Positions 35,801-47,800 of a stretch of DNA of 64,000 bases are shown here, piece by piece (positions within the stretch are counted from its first letter, which is position 1; every line of letters starts with the position of its first letter). The DNA lies in assembly GCA_022376925.1 (NCBI GenBank), contig JAIOJX010000004.1, positions 5,580,001 through 5,644,000 of the forward strand, given 5' to 3'. Source of the stretch: Tragulus kanchil (Eukaryota > Chordata > Mammalia > Artiodactyla > Tragulidae). The notes under the pieces were generated by a model, which saw only the letters and a program-made list of their open reading frames with translations, made no database searches and was not told the origin of the DNA. The translations under genes were made by a program, and so were the position numbers.

Positions 35801-38800
35801 GATTCCAGCCGCAGAAAGAGCCTGGGAGAGAAGCTGCGGGGAGTTTCCCAGCCACCGGGGATCACCCACAGGGCAGACAGGCTCCAGGCACAGGGCTGGA
35901 CCGGGAGGGAGCGGTGAGCCTCCCAGAAGGGAGCATCCCTGGGTGTCCTGTAGGAGCAGCCCGAGCCTCCTCTTGTGCTGCTCCGGGAACATAGCACAGG
36001 AGAAGGTGGTGGTGACGGGCCACCCCTGCTCAGCTGCGGAAGCGTCAGCCACCACCTGCACCTTCCCGGCACCTTCCTTCAGTTTTATCTTGCGTGAGAA
36101 ACAGATCACCACCCAGAGCATGAGCTCTGTGGGGGCAGGGGCCTCCCCGCCAGAGACTGTGCTGGCCATGTGATAGACACTCAGTAAGTGTTTATTCACT
36201 GACCAACTCCCCGCCTTCCCTGGTTCCACAGCCCTTCCTCGCTCATCTAAAAGCTGGGAGGAGGGTGGGATTTTCCTGGCATCCAGGGGCTAAGACTCTG
36301 CACTTTCACTGCCAAGGGTCCGGCTCAAACCCTGGTCAGGGAACTATGATCCCACAAGATGTGTGACCCCAAAGAACAAGGAAGAGGGTGCTGACTTGGG
36401 AGGGGTGCGGGAGGAGTGGACTTGGCAGGGGAGATGTGTAAAACTTTATCTTTGTGCATGGGGTCCCTGTGGGAGGGAGGCCTTCTGGGTTCTTTCCCAC
36501 TCTCCTGTTCCTGTCCTCCCAGCTAGCCTGGGCCCCAGAGCACACAGAGGACTTTTCCTTTGTTCCCCAGAGCCCAGCATTGAACTTTGTCCTCAAAACA
36601 CTCTTCGCCAAGGGGCTGCAACATGACTCAGATTTTCTCTCTGACCCCAGGCCCTCCTGTCCAACCCAGCTCAGGGAAGGAATCGCACTCCCCCTTCATT
36701 GAGTACCAGTGAGGAAACTGAGCCCCAGAGAGGGCCAGGGACTCAGGCAAGGTCACCGGGCAGCTCTGGGACAACGAAGGGGGAAGACGGCCCCTGAGCC
36801 GGGTCAGAGAGCTTTCCCAGACTCAAGGTCCTCGCAGTTCCTCCCGGAAACCTCCCTCCCTGTCCCTCAGCCTGAGCTCCAGATGGTCCCCTGACTTCTC
36901 CCCTCCCCTCCACAGTGTGACTCAGATGGATTCCAGCCGCAGAAAGAGCCTGGGAGAGAAGCTGCGGGGAGTTTCCCAGCCACCGGGGATCACCCACAGG
37001 GCAGACAGGCTCCAGGCACAGGGCTGGACCGGGAGGGAGCGGTGAGCCTCCCAGAAGGGAGCATCCCTGGGTGTCCTGTAGGAGCAGCCCGAGCCTCCTC
37101 TTGTGCTGCTCCGGGAACATAGCACAGGAGAAGGTGGTGGTGACGGGGCCACCCCTGCTCAGCTGCGGAAGCGTCAGCCACCACCTGCACCTTCCCGGCA
37201 CCTTCCTTCAGTTTTATCTTGCGTGAGAAACAGATCACCACCCAGAGCATGAGCTCTGTGGGGGCAGGGGCCTCCCCGCCAGAGACTGTGCTGGCCATGT
37301 GATAGACACTCAGTAAGTGTTTATTCACTGACCAACTCCCCGCCTTCCCTGGTTCCACAGCCCTTCCTCGCTCATCTTGACATGGGGTGGGAGTGATCAA
37401 ACCACGGGCTTGCCATGGCAACGAAAACTGGCGCTCTGAATGTCTTAAGCACTTCTGGGGCCACTTTGACCTTTGGGGACCGGGCCTCAGGGCCTTGCTG
37501 CCCCACCTCGTCTCTGCCACTCCGTGAAGCCTGGAGCTCCTTCCTGGCTCGCTCTCCCTCTGTGAATGGAGACCAAGGCCAGCACTCTTAGGGTTAAGGA
37601 GGCGTTTTCAATTCTGCTGGCTTCTGCCTCTTCCGCCTGGAGAGAGTGTTCCATGGCCTTATTCCCCCGGTCCTGCCTCTTATCCTCCACCGTCCCTTCC
37701 TGCTGCAGCCCTTAAGCTAACTGTGGATGCCCAGGGTTGGGGTAGCAGAGGCTGCTGGGAGGTTTCCTGGCCATGTTGAGTGCACCTCACAGCAAGACCC
37801 GCACCTGTCCACTCCAGGGCTAAGCCAGAGGCGGCTGCCCCATGATCCTGAGGGCCTGGGGTCTTACCCGTCAATGGGATGCTGGTCCAGCTGCCCGAAC
37901 TGCCAGTGCACAGGGAAGATGTACATGTTGTAGTTCTTCTCGAAGTCCCGGGCCAGCAGCTCCACGGGGTGGTCGCCAGCCTCCAGGCGCTTCTCATTCT
38001 CGTGGATCTTCTTCACCTGTGGGAGCAGAGATGCTGTGTCACCAAGGGTCGGGGGAGGCTGTCCAGGCCAGCATCCCTCCCCCTTCTGACAGGAGGCAAG
38101 AACACACAGAGATCAGACAAGGCCAATGTTCAAAATGAGGGAAGGGGGCCTTCTGGTGGTCCAGTGGTTAAGACTTTTAGTCAGGTTCCATCTGTGGCCG
38201 GGAACCTAAGATCCGACATGCTGATCAGTGTGGCCAAGGGAAAAAAGACCTCGTGAGGCAAGGAAGTAGTGAAGATGGGTTCCAGCATCTCATCTACAGA
38301 AGTGGAGGCCCAGGGCCATCTCAACAGGCTCTTCACAGATCTACCACATCAGAATGACAGGGAGTGTGTCACACGTGGCTCCCTGGGCCTTGCTTCAGAG
38401 ACACTGATTCCGTGGGCCTGAGGCGGGGCCCAGGGAGCCACATCTCCTCAGTACTGCTAGTGCGTGGGATGTGCCTGAACGCTGAAGCTCCACAGACTCA
38501 GAAGGACCACGGAATAGGGTTGTCTATGTCTCGTACTTAACATGGGGCTACACAAAGTGAGCAGGCCTTCTCACTACAGGACTTCTCAGAGCCTTGAAGC
38601 TGTGAATGTGCTTCAGGAGCCTCCCAAGGCCGTGTGGAGGAGCCTGGGTCCTAGAGCCCAGGAAAGAGGCGCTGGTTGGAGCAGGGATGTGGGCTTACAC
38701 TTGGGGGCCTAGATCTGGGAATGGGACTGTGGATCCCAGCCATCTTGGAGCTGGGAGGTGTCCGGCTCGGGCCAGGCAAGAGCCCTGGGCGCGATGCAGA

Positions 38801-41800
38801 GAGGCCACTTACACGCAGCTTCTGCTTCTCAGTCAGGAGGTTGTTGTCCTCATCCCTCTCGTACATGGTGACCAGGACGTTCTTGAGCCAGTCCCGCATG
38901 CGCAGAGGGAATTCGGTCAGCTCGGAGTCCAGGCAGGGAGGGATGTCTAGGGTCCAGCACACAGGGTGGTCAGCACAGGCCCCTACTCTCCTGCCTGAGG
39001 CCAGGGGGCCCCCCCCGTGCAGTGCACGGGGGGGTTTTTCGCCGGGCCAGCAGCTCCAGGGTGGTCGCCAGCCTCCAGGCTTCTCATTCTCGTGGATCTT
39101 CTTCACCTGTGGGAGCAGAGATGCTGTGTCACCAAGGGTCGGGGGAGGCTGTCCAGGCCAGCATCCCTCCCCCTTCTGACAGGAGGCAAGAACACACAGA
39201 GATCAGACAAGGCCAATGTTCAAAATGAGGGAAGGGGGCCTTCTGGTGGTCCAGTGGTTAAGACTTTTAGTCAGGTTCCATCTGTGGCCGGGAACCTAAG
39301 ATCCGACATGCTGATCAGTGTGGCCAAGGGAAAAAGACCTCGTGAGGCAAGGAAGTAGTGAAGATGGGTTCCAGCATCTCATCTACAGAAGTGGAGGCCC
39401 AGGGCCATCTCAACAGGCTCTTCACAGATCTACCACATCAGAATGACAGGGAGTGTGTCACACGTGGCTCCCTGGGCCTTGCTTCAGAGACACTGATTCC
39501 GTGGGCCTGAGGCGGGGCCCAGGGAGCCACATCTCCTCAGTACTGCTAGTGCGTGGGATGTGCCTGAACGCTGAAGCTCCACAGACTCAGAAGGACCACG
39601 GAATAGGGTTGTCTATGTCTCGTACTTAACATGGGGCTACACAAAGTGAGCAGGCCTTCTCACTACAGGACTTCTCAGAGCCTTGAAGCTGTGAATGTGC
39701 TTCAGGAGCCTCCCAAGGCCGTGTGGAGGAGCCTGGGTCCTAGAGCCCAGGAAAGAGGCGCTGGTTGGAGCAGGGATGTGGGCTTACACTTGGGGGCCTA
39801 GATCTGGGAATGGGACTGTGGATCCCAGCCATCTTGGAGCTGGGAGGTGTCCGGCTCGGGGCCAGGCAAGAGCCCTGGGGCGCGATGCAGAGAGGCCACT
39901 TACACGCAGCTTCTGCTTCTCAGTCAGGAGGTTGTTGTCCTCATCCCTCTCGTACATGGTGACCAGGACGTTCTTGAGCCAGTCCCGCATGCGCAGAGGG
40001 AATTCGGTCAGCTCGGAGTCCAGGCAGGGAGGGATGTCTAGGGTCCAGCACACAAGGGTGGTCAGCACAGGCCCCTACTCTCCCTGCCTGAGGCCAGCGT
40101 GCTGGCCTGGCGCCTCACCCCACCCACGCCCTCTTCCTGTGGCTTCCTCAGACTGCAACCTTGGCACACGGCTCAGCCCCTCTGGGCCACTGTTACTTTA
40201 CACCTTTTGAACAAAGGAGACTGTGGGTGGGGGGAATACTCTGCAAGTGTAAAGCTGCATCCCCTGTCCCCTTGACCTTGATCTGATCTGCGGAGAGAAA
40301 CGGTTTGCTCCAGAGGCTCCTGCTTTTCTGGGTGTTGGGCCCTGAAAACAGAGGCCAGGACCCACGGTGATGATGTCAACCCCTCAGAGGTGTCTGGAGC
40401 TGCAAGAATGAGGCACAGCATCCACCCACAGGATCAGCTTAGCCAGGGTGGAGGTTCAGGGATACTCCATCGCCAGAACATTCTTAGAGATAAGAGTCCA
40501 CCCTGGTCTTTGGAACTTAAGGTCCCAGAATGTTGGTCCCGGAGACGTCATCCAAGGCCACCCTCTTGTTGGAATTATTAGAGATCAGTGTGGAGAGGAA
40601 AGGCTTGCTTAATTAAGGCCACAATGTCAGAGCCTCATCCGGCACCGGAGCGTCTGTGCCTGGGGGTCCAGGGGTCCATCCTTCCCTCATCCTTGGGTCT
40701 TTGGAAAGCTCCTTCTGTGGTTAAGACCACAGCCTTCTTCACCAGCGGCCGGGGAGCAAGAGAGAGCCTCCGGGAGGGAAAGGCTAGGAGCTGGAGCAAG
40801 CAGTAAGCCCCAGAGGCCAGAAGAGCCACTTGGCACACATGTCTTATCTCCCTGCTGGAGGATTCCTACCACATTCCCCCTGCTGCCCTCCTTCTCCAAG
40901 CCTGTGCCTCATATCCGGGGCCCTGTAACTGGGAGAGCAGGCCTAACCACAGGAGAACCTGGCTCACTTCCTCCATTCTCCTGCACTCTACACACCTGAA
41001 GCAGGTGAGCAGTCTCCCTGGTGTCATCTGGTGTCAGAATGTACCAGACACAGCCCGCGGATATTGCCTTGGAGGGGAGTGGAGGTGGCCGCATGTGTTT
41101 CCGACCAGAGAGGCAGCTGTGCTGAAGCAGGAGCCTGGGCCAGCTGAGTCTGCACTGGAGATCACTAACCGAAGGCCAGGGAAACCCTGGCCTCCCTGCC
41201 TCCAAACACCTGGCTCCCAGGTTTCCCAGAAGCAAGTGGGTAATCGTATGTTTTAGGCAGGCAGTGCGTGTGTGCTCGGTTGCTTCAGTCACGTCTGACT
41301 CTGTGACCCCATGAACTTAGCCCTCCAGGCTCCTCTGCCCTGGGGATTTTCCAGGCAAGAATACTGGAGGGGGTTGCCATTTCCTCCTGGGCCATTTTCT
41401 TCCTGACCCAGGGATTGAATCCGTGTCTCTTTCGTCTCCTGCACTGGCAGGCAGGTTCTTTACCACTAGAGCCACCTGGGAAGCCCCATGCAGGCAGATG
41501 GAAATTTAATAGAATAAAAGGGCTTAGGATATGACACTATTGAGTAACAAGGTCTAAGAGGAACTCCTAGCCTTGCCCCAATTTTAAAGCATTCAAATTT
41601 AAGTATTTTAAAAAACACCTTATGAGCCCAGGTAGATCATCATTTTTGCTTCACAATTGTGAAGCAGGAAAGATCGTGGTCAGACCTCTAGAAGAACTTC
41701 CTTATCATTACAGAAAAGAAATGAGCTGTCTTGGATGCCAGTGAGGGGCTCCAGAAATCCTCCCTGATCTCGTGTTCCCACCATGGCTCAGTCCTTCCCT

Positions 41801-44800
41801 GGAGGGCTCCTGAGTACAGGTTCCTGCTTATAGACAGTAATCCCATTTTATCACTGGGAACCCTGAGGCTCAGAGAGAGGGAGAGGTTTGGCCGAGATTA
41901 CACAGCACAGGGTGGCAGAGCCAGGATCAGTGCCAGTTCAGGGCCTCCCCTCAAGGCGGGAGGGCTGGCGGAGCCTGAGGAGAGACTCACATTTGCAAGG
42001 TCCGATGTAGTCCAGGTGGAGCTTGTGGCCCTTCTTGGTGCCCTCCAGTGTGCACTTGGTGGCAAAGAAGTGGCAGGAGGAGTCGAAGGTCTTGTTGTCG
42101 TTGCTGCACACCTGTCGGCAAAGCAGAGAGCGCCTCACCCTCATTCCCACAGCCCTTTGCCAGTACCGCTGTCCGTGCCCATTTCAGAGACGGGAAGCCT
42201 AGGGCCAGGCAAGGACGGTGATTAGCCCAGGGTCCATTCAGTGCGTCGGGGGCGGAGCCTAGACAAGGAGCCGCTCTTTAGGCTCCTGGGTCAGTGCTCA
42301 GCCGGTGCTGAGAGCCACTGCAGGTCTCCGAGCGGCGGAACAACGAAGTCGGGATGAGATGTGGGAAGGTCAGCCTGAGAGATACGGAAACGGTTAGCCG
42401 AGGGTGGGGATGGAGAAAGGGCAGGGTGTGCAGCAAGGAGGTGATACACAGGCCTGGGACGCCTGTCCTTAGAAAGGCCTCCTGTGACGTGGGCCCTTGG
42501 CTGGCCTCTGGGAGTTGGCTGGTAAACAGTTCCTTACGCTGTTAGGAAACTGTCCACAAATGACGCAGGTGGTCCCCTGTGCCTGGGTTGCTCATACTAA
42601 CAACCTGGTTCCCGCTGAACGTCTCTTTCCGTGCTCAGCGTCTGGAATTTGGGTACATGCTAGGCACGGGATGCCTGTGGGGCCAGCCTTCAACTGAACA
42701 TTGGGTACTGCGTCGGTGAGGGCTTCCTTGGGCAGAAGCCTTGCTCAGTGAAGCAGGAAAGATCGTGGTCAGACCTCTAGAAGAACTTCCTTATCATTAC
42801 AGAAAAGAAATGAGCTGTCTTGGATGCCAGTGAGGGGCTCCAGAAATCCTCCCTGATCTCGTGTTCCCACCATGGCTCAGTCCTTCCCTGGAGGGCTCCT
42901 GAGTACAGGTTCCTGCTTATAGACAGTAATCCCATTTTATCACTGGGAACCCTGAGGCTCAGAGAGAGGGAGAGGTTTGGCCGAGATTACACAGCACAGG
43001 GTGGCAGAGCCAGGATCAGTGCCAGTTCAGGGCCTCCCCTCAAGGCGGGAGGGCTGGCGGAGCCTGAGGAGAGACTCACATTTGCAAGGTCCGATGTAGT
43101 CCAGGTGGAGCTTGTGGCCCTTCTTGGTGCCCTCCAGTGTGCACTTGGTGGCAAAGAAGTGGCAGGAGGAGTCGAAGGTCTTGTTGTCGTTGCTGCACAC
43201 CTGTCGGCAAAGCAGAGAGCGCCTCACCCTCATTCCCACAGCCCTTTGCCAGTACCGCTGTCCGTGCCCATTTCAGAGACGGGAAGCCTAGGGCCAGGCA
43301 AGGACGGTGATTAGCCCAGGGTCCATTCAGTGCGTCGGGGGCGGAGCCTAGACAAGGAGCCGCTCTTTAGGCTCCTGGGTCAGTGCTCAGCCGGTGCTGA
43401 GAGCCACTGCAGGTCTCCGAGCGGCGGAACAACGAAGTCGGGGATGAGATGTGGGAAGGTCAGCCTGAGAGATACGGAAACGGTTAGCCGAGGGTGGGGA
43501 TGGAGAAAGGGCAGGGTGTGCAGCAAGGAGGTGATACACAGGCCTGGGACGCCTGTCCTTAGAAAGGCCTCCTGTGACGTGGGCCCTTGGCTGGCCTCTG
43601 GGAGTTGGCTGGTAAACAGTTCCTTACGCTGTTAGGAAACTGTCCACAAATGACGCAGGTGGTCCCCTGTGCCTGGGTTGCTCATACTAACAACCTGGTT
43701 CCCGCTGAACGTCTCTTTCCGTGCTCAGCGTCTGGAATTTGGGTACATGCTAGGCACGGGATGCCTGTGGGGCCAGCCTTCAACTGAACATTGGGTACTG
43801 AGTCGGTAAGGGGCTTCCTTGGGCAGAAGCCTTGCTCACAGGGGGCTACAGCTCATCCTTGTAGCTGGGGAAAGAGTGCGTTCTGTGAGACCCCTCATGG
43901 CAGAGGGAGAGACAGCAAGACTGTGCATGGATTCCTCCACACTCTGTATCAGTTCCCTTTCATCCAGCACGTATCCTTAATTCTCAGCGGTGCGTGCACA
44001 TGTGTGCTGACTTGCACTGGTCCTCCTTGCAAGTGCCTGCACGTGAGGGCGGCGGAGCCGAGAAGCAGTGGGTTTAACTAGGCAGTGTTGCGCGCACCGC
44101 GTCAGGAGGGCGGGGCCTGGGGCGGAACATCCGGCAGGGACCTATCGCTCAGGTATCACTGCAGAGAGAGAACTGAGGGCGTTGTGACCATGGGATGGGG
44201 GCGGAGGGGTGAGGAGGCGGGAGGAGGTGACAAAGAGGCCAAAATTTGGACCTCAGAGGATCGGCTGTCCTGGGGAGAGGTTGAAGATGGAGAGATCAGG
44301 TGCGTGTGATGGTGGGCACGATGCTGGAACTCTTTGCTGCCCTGAGCTAAGTCACCACTGGCACGATGGTTCACTCGCGTGGGTGCACAATAAATACTTA
44401 CTTGGACGAATGGATGGAGGGATGCATCCTATTGGAGGCTGAGTGGGAAGCTTGGAAAGTTTTTTTTCAAATAGTACATACTGAGTACTTACTAAGTATC
44501 AGGCATTATCCCACAAATCCCTGCAATAGCCCTAGGAGATCACATCTATTTCTGTTCCATCTTTAGAGGTGAGAAAACTTATCAGCAACATAGCTAAGCT
44601 GTCACACTAACAAGGGGTAGAGACGTGGTTTGATGTCACTTTGTTCTGACCCAGAACCCACGTGTTTGGACCCCATGCTTTGCCAAGATGCTTCCATGTG
44701 AGACAGTCCCTATCTCAGTGCCTGATGCGAGTCTCAGTAGAGCAGAAAGCTGGTGGCGCTGAGTACATTCTTGCTGCTTGCTGGAGACTCCAGTGACGGG

Positions 44801-47800
44801 CAGAGGCTCCCTTCTAGCTAGGTCTCTTGCTGTGACTACACCTAGCGAGGGGGACTCCTGAGCCTGGAGCTGCCCCGTGGGACCAACAGCCAGCGGTGCT
44901 CGGGGCAGATGCTCTGTGTTCTGAGGGCCACAGCGCCGGCCCTCCGCCCCACCCCCCAGGCCTCACCTTCTCAAACTCGCCGATGGGGGCAGGGCAGCTG
45001 GTGGGGTCCTGGCACACGCACATGGGGGTGTTGTTCTCATCCACCTCGCACACCTTGCCGTGTTTGCAGTGGTGGTTCTGGCAGGGGTCTGAGAGAGCAC
45101 AGGGGCACGTGGTTATACCTGGGCCAGCATACCTACCCCGACCCAACCCCTGTGGACCCTGGGACAGACGTCCTCAGCTTGGACCCACTCAGCCTCTGAA
45201 CAGGCCTGCGCCTGCCTTCTGGTCTGCTGAAATCGACTTGTGGGCAAGCAGTTTGCTCGGTCTGGGGACTAGAGATTCGGTCTGAGGTCAGGGCCACGCA
45301 CACTTGGATGGTGGGGGAGGGAGGGACCCTGGCCGACCTCAGAGATCGGCTGTCCTGGGGAGAGGTTGAAGATGGAGAGATCAGGTGCGTGTGATGGTGG
45401 GCACGATGCTGGAACTCTTTGCTGCCCTGAGCTAAGTCACCACTGGCACGATGGTTCACTCGCGTGGGTGCACAATAAATACTTACTTGGACGAATGGAT
45501 GGAGGGATGCATCCTATTGGAGGCTGAGTGGGAAGCTTGGAAAGTTTTTTTTCAAATAGTACATACTGAGTACTTACTAAGTATCAGGCATTATCCCACA
45601 AATCCCTGCAATAGCCCTAGGAGATCACATCTATTTCTGTTCCATCTTTAGAGGTGAGAAAACTTATCAGCAACATAGCTAAGCTGTCACACTAACAAGG
45701 GGTAGAGACGTGGTTTGATGTCACTTTGTTCTGACCCAGAACCCACGTGTTTGGACCCCATGCTTTGCCAAGATGCTTCCATGTGAGACAGTCCCTATCT
45801 CAGTGCCTGATGCGAGTCTCAGTAGAGCAGAAAGCTGGTGGCGCTGAGTACATTCTTGCTGCTTGCTGGAGACTCCAGTGACGGGCAGAGGCTCCCTTCT
45901 AGCTAGGTCTCTTGCTGTGACTACACCTAGCGAGGGGGACTCCTGAGCCTGGAGCTGCCCCGTGGGACCAACAGCCAGCGGTGCTCGGGGCAGATGCTCT
46001 GTGTTCTGAGGGCCACAGCGCCGGCCCTCCGCCCCACCCCCCAGGCCTCACCTTCTCAAACTCGCCGATGGGGGCAGGGCAGCTGGTGGGGTCCTGGCAC
46101 ACGCACATGGGGGTGTTGTTCTCATCCACCTCGCACACCTTGCCGTGTTTGCAGTGGTGGTTCTGGCAGGGGTCTGAGAGAGCACAGGGGCACGTGGTTA
46201 TACCTGGGCCAGCATACCTACCCCGACCCAACCCCTGTGGACCCTGGGACAGACGTCCTCAGCTTGGACCCACTCAGCCTCTGAACAGGCCTGCGCCTGC
46301 CTTCTGGTCTGCTGAAATCGACTTGTGGGCAAGCAGTTTGCTCGGTCTGGGGACTAGAGATTCGGTCTGAGGTCAGGGCCACGCACACTTGGATGGTGGG
46401 GGAGGGAGGGACCCTGGCCGACCCAAGGACTGAAGCAAGCCTTGTGTGCTGAGCTGTCTGTGGACCAGTCATGGTGAGGTATTTCAGGATTCTAGAACAG
46501 ACTTTCTAGAATGACTTGAAAAGTGAGTTGTTGTCACAGAGCCCAGAACAGACTTGAATGTCTGTAGCGGAAGAGGGAACAAAGCCCCAAGCCCACGCTG
46601 AACAATAGTGCCTGCCTGTGTCTGGTAAACACCGGATGAGGGGCGTGGAGGGGAAGGAACAGGACTCAGCAGACACCCCTCCGCTCCGGTGGACATGCCA
46701 GCCCTGAGAACGAGCGCTCGCCTAGCCTTTCCTCCTGGTGCTTGACTAGATCATCCTGTGTTGGCGGGGATGCCTGCCCTGCCAGTCCCTGGGCAAGGGC
46801 GCTACTGCTCTTATCTCCTTGCCTCTGGACAGCCCTGGGGCGAGGGTCTACCGTCTTCACCCTTCCCCACGTAAGATGTGAGGAAGCTGGGCTCAGCGAA
46901 GCTTCGAGGGCTGTCAGAGGACATCACAGATGCAAAGTTTGGAGGCAGGCCTTGGCTGGCTCGCCTCCAGAGTCTGCACAGTGAGCCCCTGGAGTATGCT
47001 GCATCTCTGCTCTGCGGAGAGGGGGTGCTGGACCGTGGCGAGGAGCCAGAGGCCCCAGGTCACAGTTCTCACCCTGGAGCTGACTTACAGGTAGCCTTAG
47101 AGGGGCTGGGTCAGGTTTCCAGGCCTTACTTCCTCATGGCCAGGTGACAGTGAAACCAGCTCATGAGTGTGAAAGCTTCTGGGGCCTCAAGTGACCGGAT
47201 GAGACTGAGAACCTCAGTGGGAACCTGAAACCCAACTTTGGAATGAGATTAAAAAGCAGTAAGGGGGGACAAGGCCACTTCCCACCCCAGACTTCCTTTC
47301 TGGACACTCACAGTCTGGCTATAAATAGATCTTGCCCAGATTCCAGAAAATACTCCCAACCTTTCAGTCAAGGCAGTGTGTCTTTCCCAGCCCATCCGGC
47401 AGGGAGGCCCCCACCCTGTGTTTCCTTGGGAAGGAACCTCACGCAGGCTGGGCCCAGGCCTGGGCGGCAGAGGGCAGAGGCCAGGCGTGACAAGCCCCGG
47501 GGAAGGAACCTACTCTCTGCCACCACCACCTCCTCGGTTTCCTCGGCTCCGTCATCGAATTCTCCTACTTCCACCTGGACGGGATTGGCTCCCACAGGTC
47601 CCTGGGGAGGAGGGAGAAGAATGAGCCACATGCCCCAGCCCCACTCCAGACCTGCAAGAAGGGGGCTAAGGCTGGAGAGGACCGGCGCCTTGAAAGCCCA
47701 CACGGGATGGGGAGACAGGCTGGAGAGGGCGCTGGGTTCAGGTCCCGGAGCACACATGCCAGGTCCAGGAAGGAGACTGAATCTTACGGACCCGCTGCTC

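Larger units (their letters stand above)
37948..40097. repeat. Direct duplication 12 (37948-39006 and 39042-40097), contains SPARC exon 7 and part of exon 8
   Basis: The offset is about 1091 bp. The junction 39007-39041 has a 25-bp palindrome, and 2-nt losses follow it. Confidence 0.94.
41659..43838. repeat. Direct duplication 13 (41659-42747 and 42748-43838), contains SPARC exon 6
   Basis: Abutting copies at an offset of 1089 bp, with minor differences at the very end of the first copy. Confidence 0.95.
44251..46423. repeat. Direct duplication 14 (44251-45336 and 45337-46423), contains SPARC exon 5
   Basis: Abutting copies at an offset of 1085 bp. One G is missing seven bases after the junction. 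Confidence 0.95.
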
